The position numbers and the translations under genes were made by a program. Positions 32,084-43,170 of a stretch of DNA of 64,000 nucleotides are shown in pieces. Origin of the DNA: Apiotrichum sp. Y4204 (Eukaryota; Basidiomycota; Tremellomycetes; Trichosporonales; Trichosporonaceae). Each line of letters opens with the position of its first letter. Positions within the stretch are counted from its first letter, which is position 1. The DNA lies in assembly GCA_025531455.1 (NCBI GenBank), contig JAMYHL010000048.1, positions 248,001 to 312,000 on the forward strand, written 5' to 3'. The notes below the pieces were generated by a model. It was not told where the DNA came from. It did not search any database and worked only from the letters and a program-made list of their open reading frames with translations.

Positions 32084-33435
32084 ATGTCGGGCAAGTATTC
32101 CGGTCTACCAGACATTGTGAGTATCAGCTTGTTTTTGTCATCGAGCCGACGCTGACAGTGATTCCAGGATTCGGCTCCGGATGTGTTCGAGACACCCGAC
32201 GAGCCGGAGCTGACCCATCGCCGAGTGAGTGAACGTCCGCGGTGTCACTCTCTACTGTCGCTGACGCTCGGAAGGAGGACGAGAACGAAGAGGAGTCTCG
32301 GAAAGCGGCAGTACCGGGCACCTCGAACGAGATCGACACTGGTGGTTTGCCTTCGCGCAGACAAGTCGACAGCAAGTTTGGTTCCTCTCGTGAGTCGGCC
32401 GGCTGCAATGCCATCGAATCGTTCTGATGTTTCCCAGGTAAAACGGACGCAGTCTCGTTGCCGAAAGAAACACCTCTTGCGCGGTTGAGGCGTCTGCAGG
32501 CGGAAGCAGCACAGCTGGAACAGGAGATCAGCTCAAATCCCGATGCTCTTGCAGCCGGCACTTCTGAGGCGAAATCACCACCCAAACGACGTACAGTCCT
32601 GCCCTCAAGACAGAGAGTGGACATGGTGACCGAGCTCTCACTTCTAAAAGAGAAGCTCAGCGGTCTTTCTGGAGGGGAGCTGGGTGGGCCCACGTCGCAG
32701 CAGACGGTAGACTGGCAGGCGCGGCTGCAACAGCTCGAGAAGGCCGAAGTCGAAGGATCATCACCGGTGAAGGCGTCTCCCCAACCAAGTGCAAACGCGG
32801 TACACGCTGGAGATATCGACCGGAGACTCGCGTCTCTTGAGCAACAGATTGGGGTTACTGAGTCTGGAGAGGTGAGCTTTGTCATCATTGCGCACCTTTC
32901 GCGTTACTGACACAGAATTTAGGCTGCCACCTCCCTTGTTGACACCATCCATCGCATGGATCATGTCCTGAATGTGCTCACCCAACCGCGCCAGCTGGAC
33001 TCAATAGCGCGCCGTGTCAAGCTCCTTCTCGTGGATCTGGACCGAGCTTCTGCGGCTTCCCGTCGCGTCAGCGGTGCTGTCACCGCGGATCGGTCGGCCT
33101 CAACACCTGCGCCGAACATTGATCAGGAGGCTCTTCAATCCCTTTTCGCACTTCTTCCTCGACTTGACCCACTCATCCCCATCATCCCTCCCCTTCTGGC
33201 AAGACTTCGCAGCTTGTCGACCTTGCACGCAGAGGCGCTCGGCGTTGCCGCCGACTTGCGTGAGCTTCAATCCGCTGACCGTAACGTGACGGAGGAGGAG
33301 CATGAGCTTCGATCTATCGTCTCGGGTGTACAACAAGGCATTACAGAGTCTCTGTCGGGAATCGCCAACAACTGGGAGGCGGTACAGGGACGTATCAAAG
33401 CACTCGAAGAGCGCGTGGCGTCGCTGGACAAGTGA
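32084..33435 (+). CDS. DCTN2: Dynamitin, dynactin p50 subunit (DCTN2/Jnm1 family)
   Basis: Start at 32084 with MSGKYSGLPDI, splicing to DSAPDVFETPDEPE. This matches the dynamitin N-terminus (KY.DLPGI...PDVYETSD), which anchors p50 in dynactin, the dynein cofactor. Further exons carry LPKETPLARLRRLQAEAAQL, RVDMVTELSLLKEKLSGL and DIDRRLASLEQQIGV. Then HRMDHVLNVLTQPRQLDSIA and RRVKLLLVDLDRAS match the best-conserved block (LE..IG......L..LD..L..LTQPRHLDSISRR.K.LL.DL). The remainder is heptad-rich coiled coil, ending ALEERVASLDK. Four introns of about 50 bases are needed. Roughly 390 residues, near the usual 400. It is convergent with the bZIP gene. Confidence 0.9.
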
Positions 33436-33534
33436 TACCGGTTGTTTTCCAGATGAGTCTACATTGTAATACAGAGAGCATGGATGGTATTATGGTATCG
33501 CCGTTCGGAATAGCTACGACAGCTGGCTACACTA

Positions 33535-34492
33535 CTACTGCTCCAGCCCTGGTTCTGCTTCATTTTCCTCAATGCGATGTGAAGGAAGCACAGATGACTG
33601 TTGAAAAGTCAGCTTATGTCACGCGAAAGTAAGCTCACCTGCTCCCACGTCTTCAGCACACCGTCAACCAAAGAACGCAAATCCAAGAGTGCGCGCTCAA
33701 CACCAGCTGCCCTTGCATTGCCGCCGGGGATCTCGCCAACAGTTTCGCGGAGAACACGACGGGCGTCGAGCTCACGAGAGAGAACATCACGTTGCCGGGA
33801 AAACGTATCGCGCTCTGACCTGAGATGTGCGATTAGAGATTGGAGTGTCTTCACCTCTGCCTGTACTGATTGCAGGCTGGCGGTACTTGACAGCAATGCG
33901 GCACGCGCACCGTCGCCATCCTCAGTGTCGTGTCCTTGGGCGTTAGACAAGTCAAGCTCGCGTTGAAGCAGTGTTGCTTTTGCCTCGGCGAGCTCCGACT
34001 GCAGCTTTGCGAGACCGGTATAGTCAATGCCCGTTGGCATCGGGGTTTCGGCGTCGCCAGTGGATTGGGCGGCGTCGCTAGGTTTGTTGGCCAGTAGTGA
34101 AGCAAGCCGTGCCCGCAGGCGTTGATTCTCATCCTGGATGTTGTTCACGGTCATCTCAAGAGCGGTACTGAAAGCGTCAGCTTCAAAGCTCTCTCAAACC
34201 TGTCTCACAGTTCTTCCCGCTTTTTGTTCCTGCTCCGCTCCGCAGCTCGCCGGTTCTGCTGCTTCTGCCGCTCCTTCTTCTCCTCCTGCGTCAACCCCTG
34301 CGTGGCAGCTTTTCCGCGTAGTGGTGGTTCCGAGGTTGAAGCGCCATCGAGATTGTTCTCCGAAAGCGTCTCGTTTGGAGTTGCGTGCTGCGACTGCGCT
34401 TCAAGGGCGGCTTGTGCCATGGCGGTGTCGTCGTTGCCGTCGCCCGGCACGGGGACGTTCGGGTGCGAAAACTCTGGAGGAAACAGCTCCAT
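33535..34492 (-). CDS. bZIP transcription factor
   Basis: Start at 34492 (MELFPPEFSHPNVPVP). The basic region EKKERQKQQNRRAAERSRNK contains the bZIP signature N-x2-A-A-x-R-S-R. It is followed by KREEL, an intron (about 34161-34206), then TALEMTVNNIQDENQRLRAR. This forms a leucine-zipper-like heptad array with the N-type polar position. A second coiled coil (LAEAKATLLQRELDLS; LQSLIAHLRSERDTF) occupies the middle. The last exon is set by a consensus intron (about 33593-33638, GTGAGC...CAACAG) that extends the protein to SSVLPSHRIEEN...PGLEQ and the stop at 33535-33537. Without that splice the frame ends after about 14 other residues. Subfamily (Atf1, Hac1-like or other) cannot be fixed by eye. 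Confidence 0.85.
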
Positions 34493-34867
34493 TTTGTCGA
34501 GTTAATCGCGGTGCTGCAATTGTTCAAGCGATTAAGCAATACGATGCTGAAGGCAGAACGAGACAAGGAGAGATCGAGGTGCAGAGACGTCGACCGATGT
34601 GCGGATGGATTGTGAAAGGTGTGATGGTGATGAGGATGTGGTTAACGTGATGGATCAGTTCTTCTGTAGGTCAAAACACAAACAAGACGTGACTCTGGTC
34701 CACATTCAGTGTACGCAAACATCCATCAATTACGTAAACCTTCTCCCTCGACCTCCACTTTGGCTGTCGCCGGTCTTGATCTTTTCGATCTCATCGCGAC
34801 CAATCTCTTGGTCGCCTCACATTCCAACAACTTTCAACAAGAGACAACGACCATCGGGGCCACCAAA
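34493..34867. other. Divergent promoter between the bZIP gene and NDUFAF7
   Basis: 375 bases shared by two divergent genes; no coding sequence. No clear TATA element seen. Confidence 0.6.
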
Positions 34868-36578
34868 ATGTCTACGCGTACGGCTAGGATCATCGCGTCC
34901 AGCTCGAAGCTCTTTTTCGGCTCGACTCGCCGTTTCGCCGCCAGGCCAACGGCGTATACAGCAGCTGCGGCACCACTGTCAACCTCGAGTAGGGTCCGGT
35001 CGGAGAACTTGGCCAAGGCGTCTCCGCCGAAAGGCGAGAGCCCTTCTCTTGCTCAAATCATCGACGACTCTATTGTCGTAAGTTGACTGGATTTCTCATA
35101 TAGCCTTTTGCCTGTAGAATTTCACCGTGTAATTGCATGTGATTGCTGACCCTTGCAGGCCACGGGACCGATGCCGGTAGCGCGGTACATGCAGCTGTGT
35201 CTGACCCACCCGACCTTGGGCTACTATTCCCAAGGAGATGTCTTTGGCAAGAAAGGAGACTTCATCACGTCTCCAGAAATTAGCCAGATCTTCGGAGAAG
35301 TAAGCTGGACATCTTACGGCGCAGCTAAACACATATCAGCTGGTGGCGATCTGGCTCTTGACAAGATGGATGGCGGCTGGGAGCCCCGCCCGCTGCCGAA
35401 TCATTGAGCTGGGTCCCGGTCGTGGAACTCTGATGAACGATGTTCTTCGGGTGAGTGGCAGTAGGATGACAAATCGCTGCGGCTCGCTGACCCGCTGCAG
35501 ACATTCAACTCGTTGGGCCAGCTCAAAATCGATTCGGTGCACCTTGTGGAGAGCAGCAAGAACTTGCGGGACGTTCAGCGCGAGACTCTTGCGCGCCAAG
35601 CTGAAACAACTGGGGCTAAACTTTACTGGGAGGACCACATCGACGATATGTCCGAATCTGAATGTAAGTGGTTCATCCTGAACCGGTCTTGTAGCTAACA
35701 TCCCAGCCGATGTCTTTACAATGGCAATCGCGCACGAGTTCTTCGATGCTCTTCCGATTCACGTTCTTCAGGTATGCGGTATGATAAACCAAGGCTGACG
35801 ACAAGCGCACTGAAGATGGGTTCCGAGAGGTTCGAGTGGCGCGCAATCCATCTTAGTACGACGGCTATTGACCTACTTATTGCTGACCCAAAGCCTGCCT
35901 GCCGCCAAGAACGCAAGATTCTCCCTCGCGCTTGACCGCGAATCCAGTCCCCTCTCCACTCTTCTTCCAGCGGCCTCATCACGATACTCCAATCTACCCA
36001 TTGGAAGCCGAATGGAGATCTCCCCCGACTCATCACATATGATCCACAGCCTTGGCAAGGTTATGAAGAATGGTGGTGTGGGTCTGGTCGTTGACTATGG
36101 AGGAGACAGGTCGTTCTCGTCCAGTTTCAGGGTGAGTGTGCCTTTGAAGTGCTATGACGAATTAGCTAACATGGGATCAGGCTTTCCGAAAGCACTCTAT
36201 CGTGGACGTGTTTGATGAGCCGGGATCGTCGGATCTGACTGCCAATGTCGACTTTGCGTACCTCAAAGAATCTCTCAAAGGAACAGGTGGGTTGAATCTG
36301 GTAAGGCGGCAGACTGAATCCCAGCCACTCCCTTCGGGCCCATCACCCAATCGAAGTTCCTGCTCTCCATGGGCCTCGAGCCTCGCCTGGCCAAGCTAAT
36401 GGCGTCGGCCAAAGATGAGGACACCAAGGATCGTATCCAGAAGGGCGCCAAGAGGCTTATCGACAACTTGGGGATGGGCAGCCAGTATCAAGTCATGGGC
36501 TTTGGTGTCGGGCCCGCGGCGGAGGGAGACGTTTACCCCTTTCCCGCTAACAAATCGCCATCGGCGGTCAAGGCATAG
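34868..36578 (+). CDS. NDUFAF7: NDUFAF7 (MidA) protein arginine methyltransferase of complex I assembly
   Basis: Start at 34868. The first 40 residues are Arg/Ser/Ala-rich without acids (MSTRTARIIASSSKLFFGST), a mitochondrial targeting sequence. The body follows the family closely: TGPMPVARYMQLCLTHPTLG then YYSQGDVFGKKGDFITSPEI; CRIIELGPGRGTLMNDVLR (the SAM-binding GxGxG loop); HLVESSKNLRDVQ; MAIAHEFFDALPIHVLQ; GGVGLVVDYGGD; and near the end LEPRLAKLMASAKDEDTKDR and GMGSQYQVMGFG. Known members dimethylate an arginine of the NDUFS2 complex I subunit in the matrix, so a respiratory chain with complex I is implied. About eight introns. Upstream it shares a 375-base promoter with the bZIP gene. 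Confidence 0.9.
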
Positions 36579-37117
36579 CATTAATGCATTTAGGTGTTGA
36601 GCATCCTGTGTTGTCATGGATAGGAAAATTGATCGCAGGCCACGATACTGACACACTGGAATGAGGCCGTAAAGGGCCCCTCCAGTGCCATGCCCTTGGC
36701 GACCCCCAATGGCACTTAGACTGTGCGTAATGATCTGTCTGGCTTCTTGCTTCTTGCCTGTCGGCGCACGTGTATAGGATTCTCATACCGTCTCAAGAAC
36801 CTCAACTCCGTCATCATTGAGAAAGAACGGGGCCTACTCGCATGTGAGTGGTGACTTCATGACTGCCTACTGCCGAAGACAATGCGCCCCTTCTACCTGT
36901 ACAAGATGCGTTATGATGCAATTGCATTAGTTTTCCTCGTAGTACTTCTGGAATCCCCGCGCGGTGTCGCCGCGAAGCTAGGATGTCAGCACACGTTTAG
37001 TGGTCTTAATAATCTCTCAACTGAGCACGAATCTGCCTTCTCGGCGCGACGGCACCAAGGCCTTACAGCTCCGTGACACTGTCCAGTATCCGACTTCGAA
37101 TTTCGACGTGGCAATTT
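36579..37117. other. Convergent intergenic region, NDUFAF7 / AIM18
   Basis: About 540 bases between convergent genes; no gene seen. An open frame at 36882-37076 lacks any family pattern. Confidence 0.6.
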
Positions 37118-38394
37118 TCAGCTCTCACTTACCGGGGGCGAGATGGGCTCTTGGGCAAAGTACGCGCGCATGAGGTTGTCCGCAACCCACTTGTCCTTGA
37201 CGGTGCCAAGAATCTTGCCCTTGTATTCGACCGCAAGGCCAGAAGGCGTGTGGACGAGCGTGAGCGCGTTGCCCTTTGGCACCGAGCCAACGGGGAACAC
37301 GGTCTTGAGCTCCTGGATCGCGGCGGTGATCGCCTCGTCGGCCTCGGGTGTCAGTTCTCCCTTCTGCCGCTGGACACGCGCACGCGCCAGCAGCGTGCGT
37401 GTGAAGCCGTCCCGGAGGTGTCCAAAGTCCGTGTTGCGGACAGGAACTGCTGTCAGAGTGGAGTCTCAAGGTGAGTCTGGGTTCTGCACCTACCGATGCG
37501 AACCGCAACGGCTGTCGGTACGTCCATCAGGTTCTGGACGAGCTCCTCGCCGCGCGAGGCGGCAAACTCGCTGGGATCATACCCCTGCCAGCCGGGGATG
37601 GAACGCAGCCGGCGGAGGCTGTAGTCGTTGGCGTAGAAGCCGGCCGAGTAGACCTTGAAAGAGAGGAACGAGACGGTGCGCACGCCAACGCCAACGAGGG
37701 CAAGCTCGGGACACGACGCCGGCGTCAGCGTCAGCGGGTGCTGGACCGACGTGGCTGGGTCGACTGCTGTTAGAGGTTGCCTGAGATCGAGGGGATCAGG
37801 CCATCCGTTGTTGCTGCCCTGCAGGCTCTGCGCAGCCCACTGATCAACATGCGCAGAGCCTATTGATCAACAATAACGAGAGCCATCATCGTCATCAGCA
37901 GACAAGGACTTGTCGTTAGACGACTCGAGCGCCCCCCATGTCCGGTTGAGATAACAACGCTCAATGCTCACCACCAAACGTAGAGCCCGCAGCAGCGAGC
38001 TCGCCCTCTGCCTTTGGCGCGGCGGCATCGAGGTGGAGCGTGTAACGGTCGACGAGGAACCTCCGGGCTCCGGAGAATGCAGTTGCTGCGCGCGCAAGGT
38101 GCTCCTGATCTGCGGTAAAGGGTTAGCATGCAGATCGGAGATCATGCAGGTCGCGCGGATCATCTCATCGTCTCCACTAGCGCCAATCGAAGCAGCCTGT
38201 GGAGCTGTAGAGCTGCAGCCTGTGTGTGGCCTGGGAACTGCATTGCTGCAAGAGGGCTGTCCGCGCGCGTCTGCGTCTCTCGAGTTGGACATACCAATGT
38301 TGTATGCAACGACACCGGCGGCGCCGACGGCGAGGGCGCGGCGAGCGGCTGTGGTGCGGAGAGCCCGACCGAAAGCAAAGGCAGGACGGGACAT
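37118..38394 (-). CDS. AIM18: AIM18-like chalcone-isomerase-fold mitochondrial protein
   Basis: Start at 38394. MSRPAFAFGRALRTTAARRA is an Arg-rich presequence followed by a short hydrophobic segment (ALAVGAAGVVAYNI), typical of mitochondrial inner-membrane proteins. Intron one (about 38114-38303) leads to DQEHLARAATAFSGARRFLV. Intron two (37767-37971) leads to VDPATSVQHPLTLTPASCPE, then LALVGVGVRTVSFLSFKVYS. The latter matches the chalcone isomerase family pattern (G.GVRTVSFL.I.VY..GFY). It continues with NTDFGHLRDGFTRTLLAR, VFPVGSVPKGNALTLVHTPS and VADNLMRAYFAQEPISPP, ending VSES. In yeast Aim18 is a mitochondrial protein with no flavonoid role. Intron two ends in a CAGCAG tandem acceptor and carries a stem-loop. 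The GTAAGT next to the stop could also be a donor, so the exact C-terminus is slightly uncertain. Confidence 0.82.
37824..37860. repeat. Inverted repeat with 11-base perfect arms inside an AIM18 intron
   Basis: GGCTCTGCGCA (37824-37834) and TGCGCAGAGCC (37850-37860) flank a 15-base loop. TGATCAACA occurs in the loop and again at 37864-37872. In RNA this would form a strong hairpin. Confidence 0.85.
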
Positions 38395-39921
38395 GATGTG
38401 AGTGATGCGCGTGATGCAATACACGAGGGGTAGTGAGAATAAAGGCCGAGGGCTGAGGGGCAGGCAATTGGTTGGGCATGTATCAAGCTGCAAGCTGGGA
38501 GATAAGCCGCGTGGCATACAAGCTGGGCAGCTGCAGCTGGGCAGCTGGGCAGCATGAGCAGCTGAGTAGCTGAGAATGCGTTGTGGCTGCACGGGCGGCA
38601 CAAGACGGAAGGAAAGTAGTGCACCTCCACCAGTGAGCAAGCACTGTGCACTGTCCGGTTGCTTTTGTGTGTTGTGCTAGAGTTTGATCGGCGGGATGAT
38701 ATTGACATTGGTGATGCCTATACCCCTTGTGCGCCCTTTGCGCCCTTTGCGCCCTTGGGGTCCTGTGCCCGTTGCCCCGCGGAGCTCTGCTAATCTGCCG
38801 AGCCTACCAGCTCTCCGGATCTCCTTTGTGGCAACAGGGGCACACAGGGTTTCCGCACAAGCCACCTGTTGACTTTTTTCGTCATTTTTTTCTTTTTGTT
38901 CAGCTCTTTCTTTGTTCGACTGCAGCCTGCTTGGCAGAAAAGACGCTGGCAGAGCTGGCAGAGAGCTGGAATCATGGAAGGGCTGTTTGGTGCATGCAGG
39001 TGTATCCCTGGGTGTCTGAGTGGATAGATGCTGGCCTGTGGGTGATCTCGGGCCATCAAAGGACCCTGTCCGACTCCTTTCGGCGCTCGATGCCCTCGAT
39101 AGCCCGCTCGCTGTCCCCGGCATCCCCGACTTCCCGCACTTGTCCTCTCCCCCCTGCCTTAGCTCCTTTTCCAGCCTTTCCTCACCATCGCACGCATCTC
39201 CGCCCCCCTCGCCTCCCTCCCTCCCTGCCTCCGAGGCTGGTTCCAGCCCGCTCCTCTCCACTTCCTGAGAACCCAGCCTGGCAGCTTTCGCTCTCGTCGT
39301 TTCCCTTTTGCCATCTTGTACTTGCTCATCCCTTGTCTTCCCTCCTCCCCTGGTATTGTCTCATCGACATTTCTTCTCGAAACGATTCCTGCGCCATCCG
39401 CGACACCCCGACACACCGGGTTACGATTAGTCTGCACGATACATAGGCCCCGATCTCCTCCTTCTTCTCGCTGTCCTTCACCTTGACGTTTGCCTTCACG
39501 CCTCGATCCCGTTGTTTGTGTCGGTCTGGGTTAACTCCATCTTTGAGGCCTGTGGTTCCATCGATCTTGGAGTTCTTTGAACATCCAATTGCAACAGCCC
39601 TCTTTCGTCCTGCTCTGGGCTCAAGCCTCCCACTATCTCTCCACATCATCTGGGTGTGGAGAGTGTGCGTGTATTGTGTTGTGTGTGTGTGCGGGTGTGT
39701 GGTTGTGGTTGTGGTGTCAAGCTCGCTGAGCGTGGTGTGTCCCGATCTCGGTCTCGACTTGATCTCGAATTAGTCCATCTCCTATTTCTGTGTTTCTCTC
39801 GCACTTGTCCGGCCCGTTTTCCCACTCATCGTCACTTGCATCATCGCATTCTCATCCCTTGTCTCCCTTTCTCCCCGCCCCCGCACCGCAGCAGCCTTAC
39901 GATAAGGCCGTGTCGCCCGCC
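38395..39921. other. Divergent intergenic region, AIM18 / gene at 39.9 kb
   Basis: About 1.5 kb with no credible gene. It contains a triple GCGCCCTTT repeat (38731-38757) and a TG-rich tract (about 39654-39715). Long C/T-rich stretches (39100-39350, 39780-39900) probably belong to the leader of the downstream gene. Confidence 0.6.
38731..38757. repeat. Nine-base GCGCCCTTT repeat, three units
   Basis: Three head-to-tail copies, the last imperfect, in non-coding sequence. Confidence 0.85.
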
Positions 39922-42153
39922 ATGGATTTCGGGTCGCTGTCCAAATCTTCAAATATGAAGCGAAAGGTACGTCAAGCGGAGATCCCAACGGCGTGGAGGC
40001 CGCGGAGGCTTGTGCAGAATTGCACAAACGCGTGCTCTGCTCTCGGGGCACCGGGCACCTTGTTTGCCTTGTCGTCAGCACGGCATGGTTCAAATGGATC
40101 CCTTTGGCCTTGGCCAACAGTGCACACTGTCCCATCTTGATGTGTGGGGTGCAGGAGGAAGGGAGACGTGCGGGCTGCTGCACGCAGTGTGCCGCAACCG
40201 CTGTGGCCCTTCCCTCCCCGCTCCCCGCGATTCCGACGCCTCCCCAGTCCCGTCGCGTCTCGCATCTCCTGTACATCCAGAACAAGAGTGGGTTTACTGA
40301 CCAACACAGCAAAGCTCGGTACGTGCCTCACAACGTGTCCTCCGGTTGCTATCGTTGTAACCTTGGTCTTGATTCTAGACAATCACCGTCTATCTCTATC
40401 ATCCCAACAAAATCCTCCATCCTTTTTTTTTTTACTTCTTCCTTCTCTGCTACATCCATCCTACACGACTGTCCCAAACCTTGCGCCTGTCGGATCGCCG
40501 TCACCTCTCTCGGCATCTATCTGATACCATCCATCCATCCAGTTCTCCTCCTCAGACATTTGTTCATTCCTCCATCCATATCCCAAGACACCTTGCGCCA
40601 CCCTCACGCCCTATCGCATTTTCTTGATTGTCATCTAGCAACCTTCCCAACCCCAACCTCTCCCCAACCCTTCCACCCCCTCCATCACCACCACCATTCC
40701 TAACCCACAGTCGCTTCTCGCTGCGCTCGGAAAACCCGGCCAGCGCCCCTCCGTCGCGTTCGGTGCTCCTCCAAGCGCGTATGCACCGCCGCCCGGAACA
40801 CCGGGGTCGTACGCACCCTCCATCGCAAGCTCGGACGACTCGCACGACACATCAGGCTTCGGCGGCGGGCTTGCCAGCTTTTATGCCCCAGAGGTGTCCT
40901 CACGTGTAGGCGGTGCCCGGTCCGTCTCGGGGTCAACAACGAGCAGCCAGACCATGAGCAGCTTGTACCGCAATTCGTCGGGGAGCACACCGCGCCAGAT
41001 CCGCCGTGTCGAGGATGTCTACCACCTTGTTCGGGATCGACTCGTTTCGTGGAGCTATCTCATGCAGTTTTACAATGGGTGCGTGTCGCGTATGATTTTG
41101 CGCCTTGCAATTTGCAAGCTGTAACCCGACGTTGTGCTAACTGTCAGCGATCTCCCGTGGCTCAACTGTTTACACATCCCACACTCCGCTCTCGAACCGG
41201 CCCTCGGCGCTAAGCAGCTGGACACACTCGCTCGGCAGGAATACGCATTGGGCCTTTCCCTCGCGGCACTCTTCGATATCAGTGGCCTCACGGACTTTCT
41301 GCGAGCTCTCCACAAGCTGATGGACGAGTGGGAGACATGGGCAGAGCAGGGCGCAACAAAGGGCAATGTTGTTGGACCATTGGTGAGTGACCTTCATGAT
41401 ACTGGGATGCCAAATGGGAAGGCCCGGGGTGGCAGCATCTTCCATCACCTCTGCTCTCCATCTCATCCATGTTTGCAGGACGCTTCATTCAGTTATGATT
41501 CACATGCTCACTTCCAAAGCGTAACTTCTTCAGACCGCAACGCGCCAAACCACGCCCATCTGCAGCAAAGGAGACGGCAACGGCCGAGGTCACGATTGCC
41601 CCCGTTGACGCAACGTCCGAGTCCTTTCTAGTCCTAGCGGTCATGGTATGTCGTATTCCATCTCGCGTGCTGACGGTCATAGCCCTTCACCCCAGACTAC
41701 TTCCAGGTTCATGCCTCGACATGTAGTATTGTGCGCGATGTCTACAAAAAGTTGCTGGCGATGGTGCTCCCCGCGACGCGTGGAGGGCGCAATCTGGACC
41801 TCGGATCTGGAACACTCCTACACCAATCCACCCTCGTTCTTCTCGGACCGAACGACGGCAATGGCCCCGCATCGGACATTGTCTCGGATGCCGCTCTTCT
41901 CGGCTCGGCAGATATGAGCCCTAACCTCACTCTTGTGGGCGAGGGACAAAAGCTCACTCCTCAAGCAACCGATCTCCTGCTGCGTGTCGATGCCCGCTTG
42001 AAAAAGCACTACTCGTCCTTGGTTCAAATCGGCGACACAGTCAGCAAAAAGGTGCTCGATGATCAGATCGCACTTGTGACAGCAAGTCTCGGCAATGGAC
42101 CGGCGCTGCAGTACGCCCCACCATCACCAGCAACATGGACTGAGGCAATGTAG
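39922..42153 (+). CDS. Conserved-looking protein of unknown function with a 744-base first intron
   Basis: Exon one (39922-39966) encodes MDFGSLSKSSNMKRK and ends at GTACGT. The next exon that keeps phase begins at 40711 (SLLAALGKPGQRP) after CCCACAG, so the first intron is about 744 bases. A Ser/Pro/Gly-rich region is followed by VEDVYHLVRDRLVSWSYLMQ, then DLPWLNCLHIPHSALEP and LDTLARQEYALGLSLAALFD. After further introns comes DYFQVHASTCSIVRDVYKKL, a polar segment and TLVGEGQKLTPQATDLLLRV, ending PSPATWTEAM. The aromatic-rich helices (VYHLVRDRLVSW, SIVRDVYKKLL) suggest a helical, possibly membrane-peripheral or vesicle-associated scaffold. No catalytic motif is visible. I cannot name a family. 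The exon around 41.5 kb is the least certain. Confidence 0.65.
39967..40710 (+). other. Unusually long intron
   Basis: Bounded by GTACGT and CCCACAG, phase 0. Other introns in the window are mostly 45-80 bases, with a few near 200. It contains a T11 run near 40427 and long C/T-rich sequence before the acceptor. Confidence 0.6.
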
Positions 42154-43170
42154 TTGGCTTACATTGCCCTTAATCTCTAGATGGGACTTCTTCCTTATCT
42201 CTAAGTTCGTCATAATCACAGTGGCGTGAACCGCCTCTTTTCGTCCTTTGTTAATCAATTTTCGGTCTCGCATCTACCTGTCTCTGACTTTCTCGCACTT
42301 TTGTCTTTCTCTGGGTCTTCCGTCCGCGTGTATGTGTACTCTAGTTTGGACCTGTGGCTGGTGCCGCCCTTCTATATGGATGGAGGGTTTACTTGACAGA
42401 TGCAGCATCTTGTGGAAAGCTCAGACACTTGTCTGCTACTACTTGGCGTTGTGATGGTGATGGAGTAGATAATCTGTTTACGTTGTCGCCATGGACATCA
42501 GGAACAGGATGTGCATGCCCATGACACGAGAGGTGGAGTACTCGAACGACCTGACTACCGAAGGGCCGTGGGCCGTGGGGCCGCAGCCGTCAGATTCGCT
42601 CTGTGCTTGGAAGTTGGAAGCTTTGGACGTTGTTAAAATGGTGACAGTCCCGGATACGAGGCACTTCGAGGCCGATGGGTGGCAAACATTCTTCTGATCA
42701 TCTGAATCTCGTTGCGAAATGGCGTTTGATACTGTAGCTTTGGTGGCGGTTTTTTTCTTCCTGGCGCACAAGCCACAGGGCAGTCTGAATTTGAATGTTT
42801 CTCTATTACATAATAACAAATGTGGTTCATACACATGCATCATGGACAGTGCATGGTTTGTATTAACAGAAATATAAAATAGGCAAATACTGTACGATCA
42901 GATGCAATACCAAAGAAAGCAATACAACGTAGAGACGTTGATTACCCAGCAGGGCCTGCTGGGCAACTGAACATCAATCATCTCTCTCTCCCTCTTCTTG
43001 CCTTCTGTCGCTTTGAGGGGCTGATCATCGTCGTCATTCCACTACCCCCCCCTCTATCTAGCAGTACTTTCCTCCTCCCTACCACACATCAACAACTTCG
43101 CTCTTCCAAACACCAACCAGACCACTTTTCACTTGCATCCCTCCCCCACCGCATGGCGTAACCTCCTACA
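42154..43170. other. Intergenic region upstream of DOA10
   Basis: About 1 kb with no credible gene. The final 200 bases are strongly pyrimidine-rich, the probable DOA10 promoter and leader. Confidence 0.6.

Noticed and set aside
33535..34492. bZIP gene as a HAC1/HXL1 orthologue with an unconventional Ire1-type intron
   Set aside because: The basic region is a generic N-x2-AA-x-RSR type. The introns seen have ordinary GT-AG ends, and no paired Ire1-type loop sites could be identified by eye.
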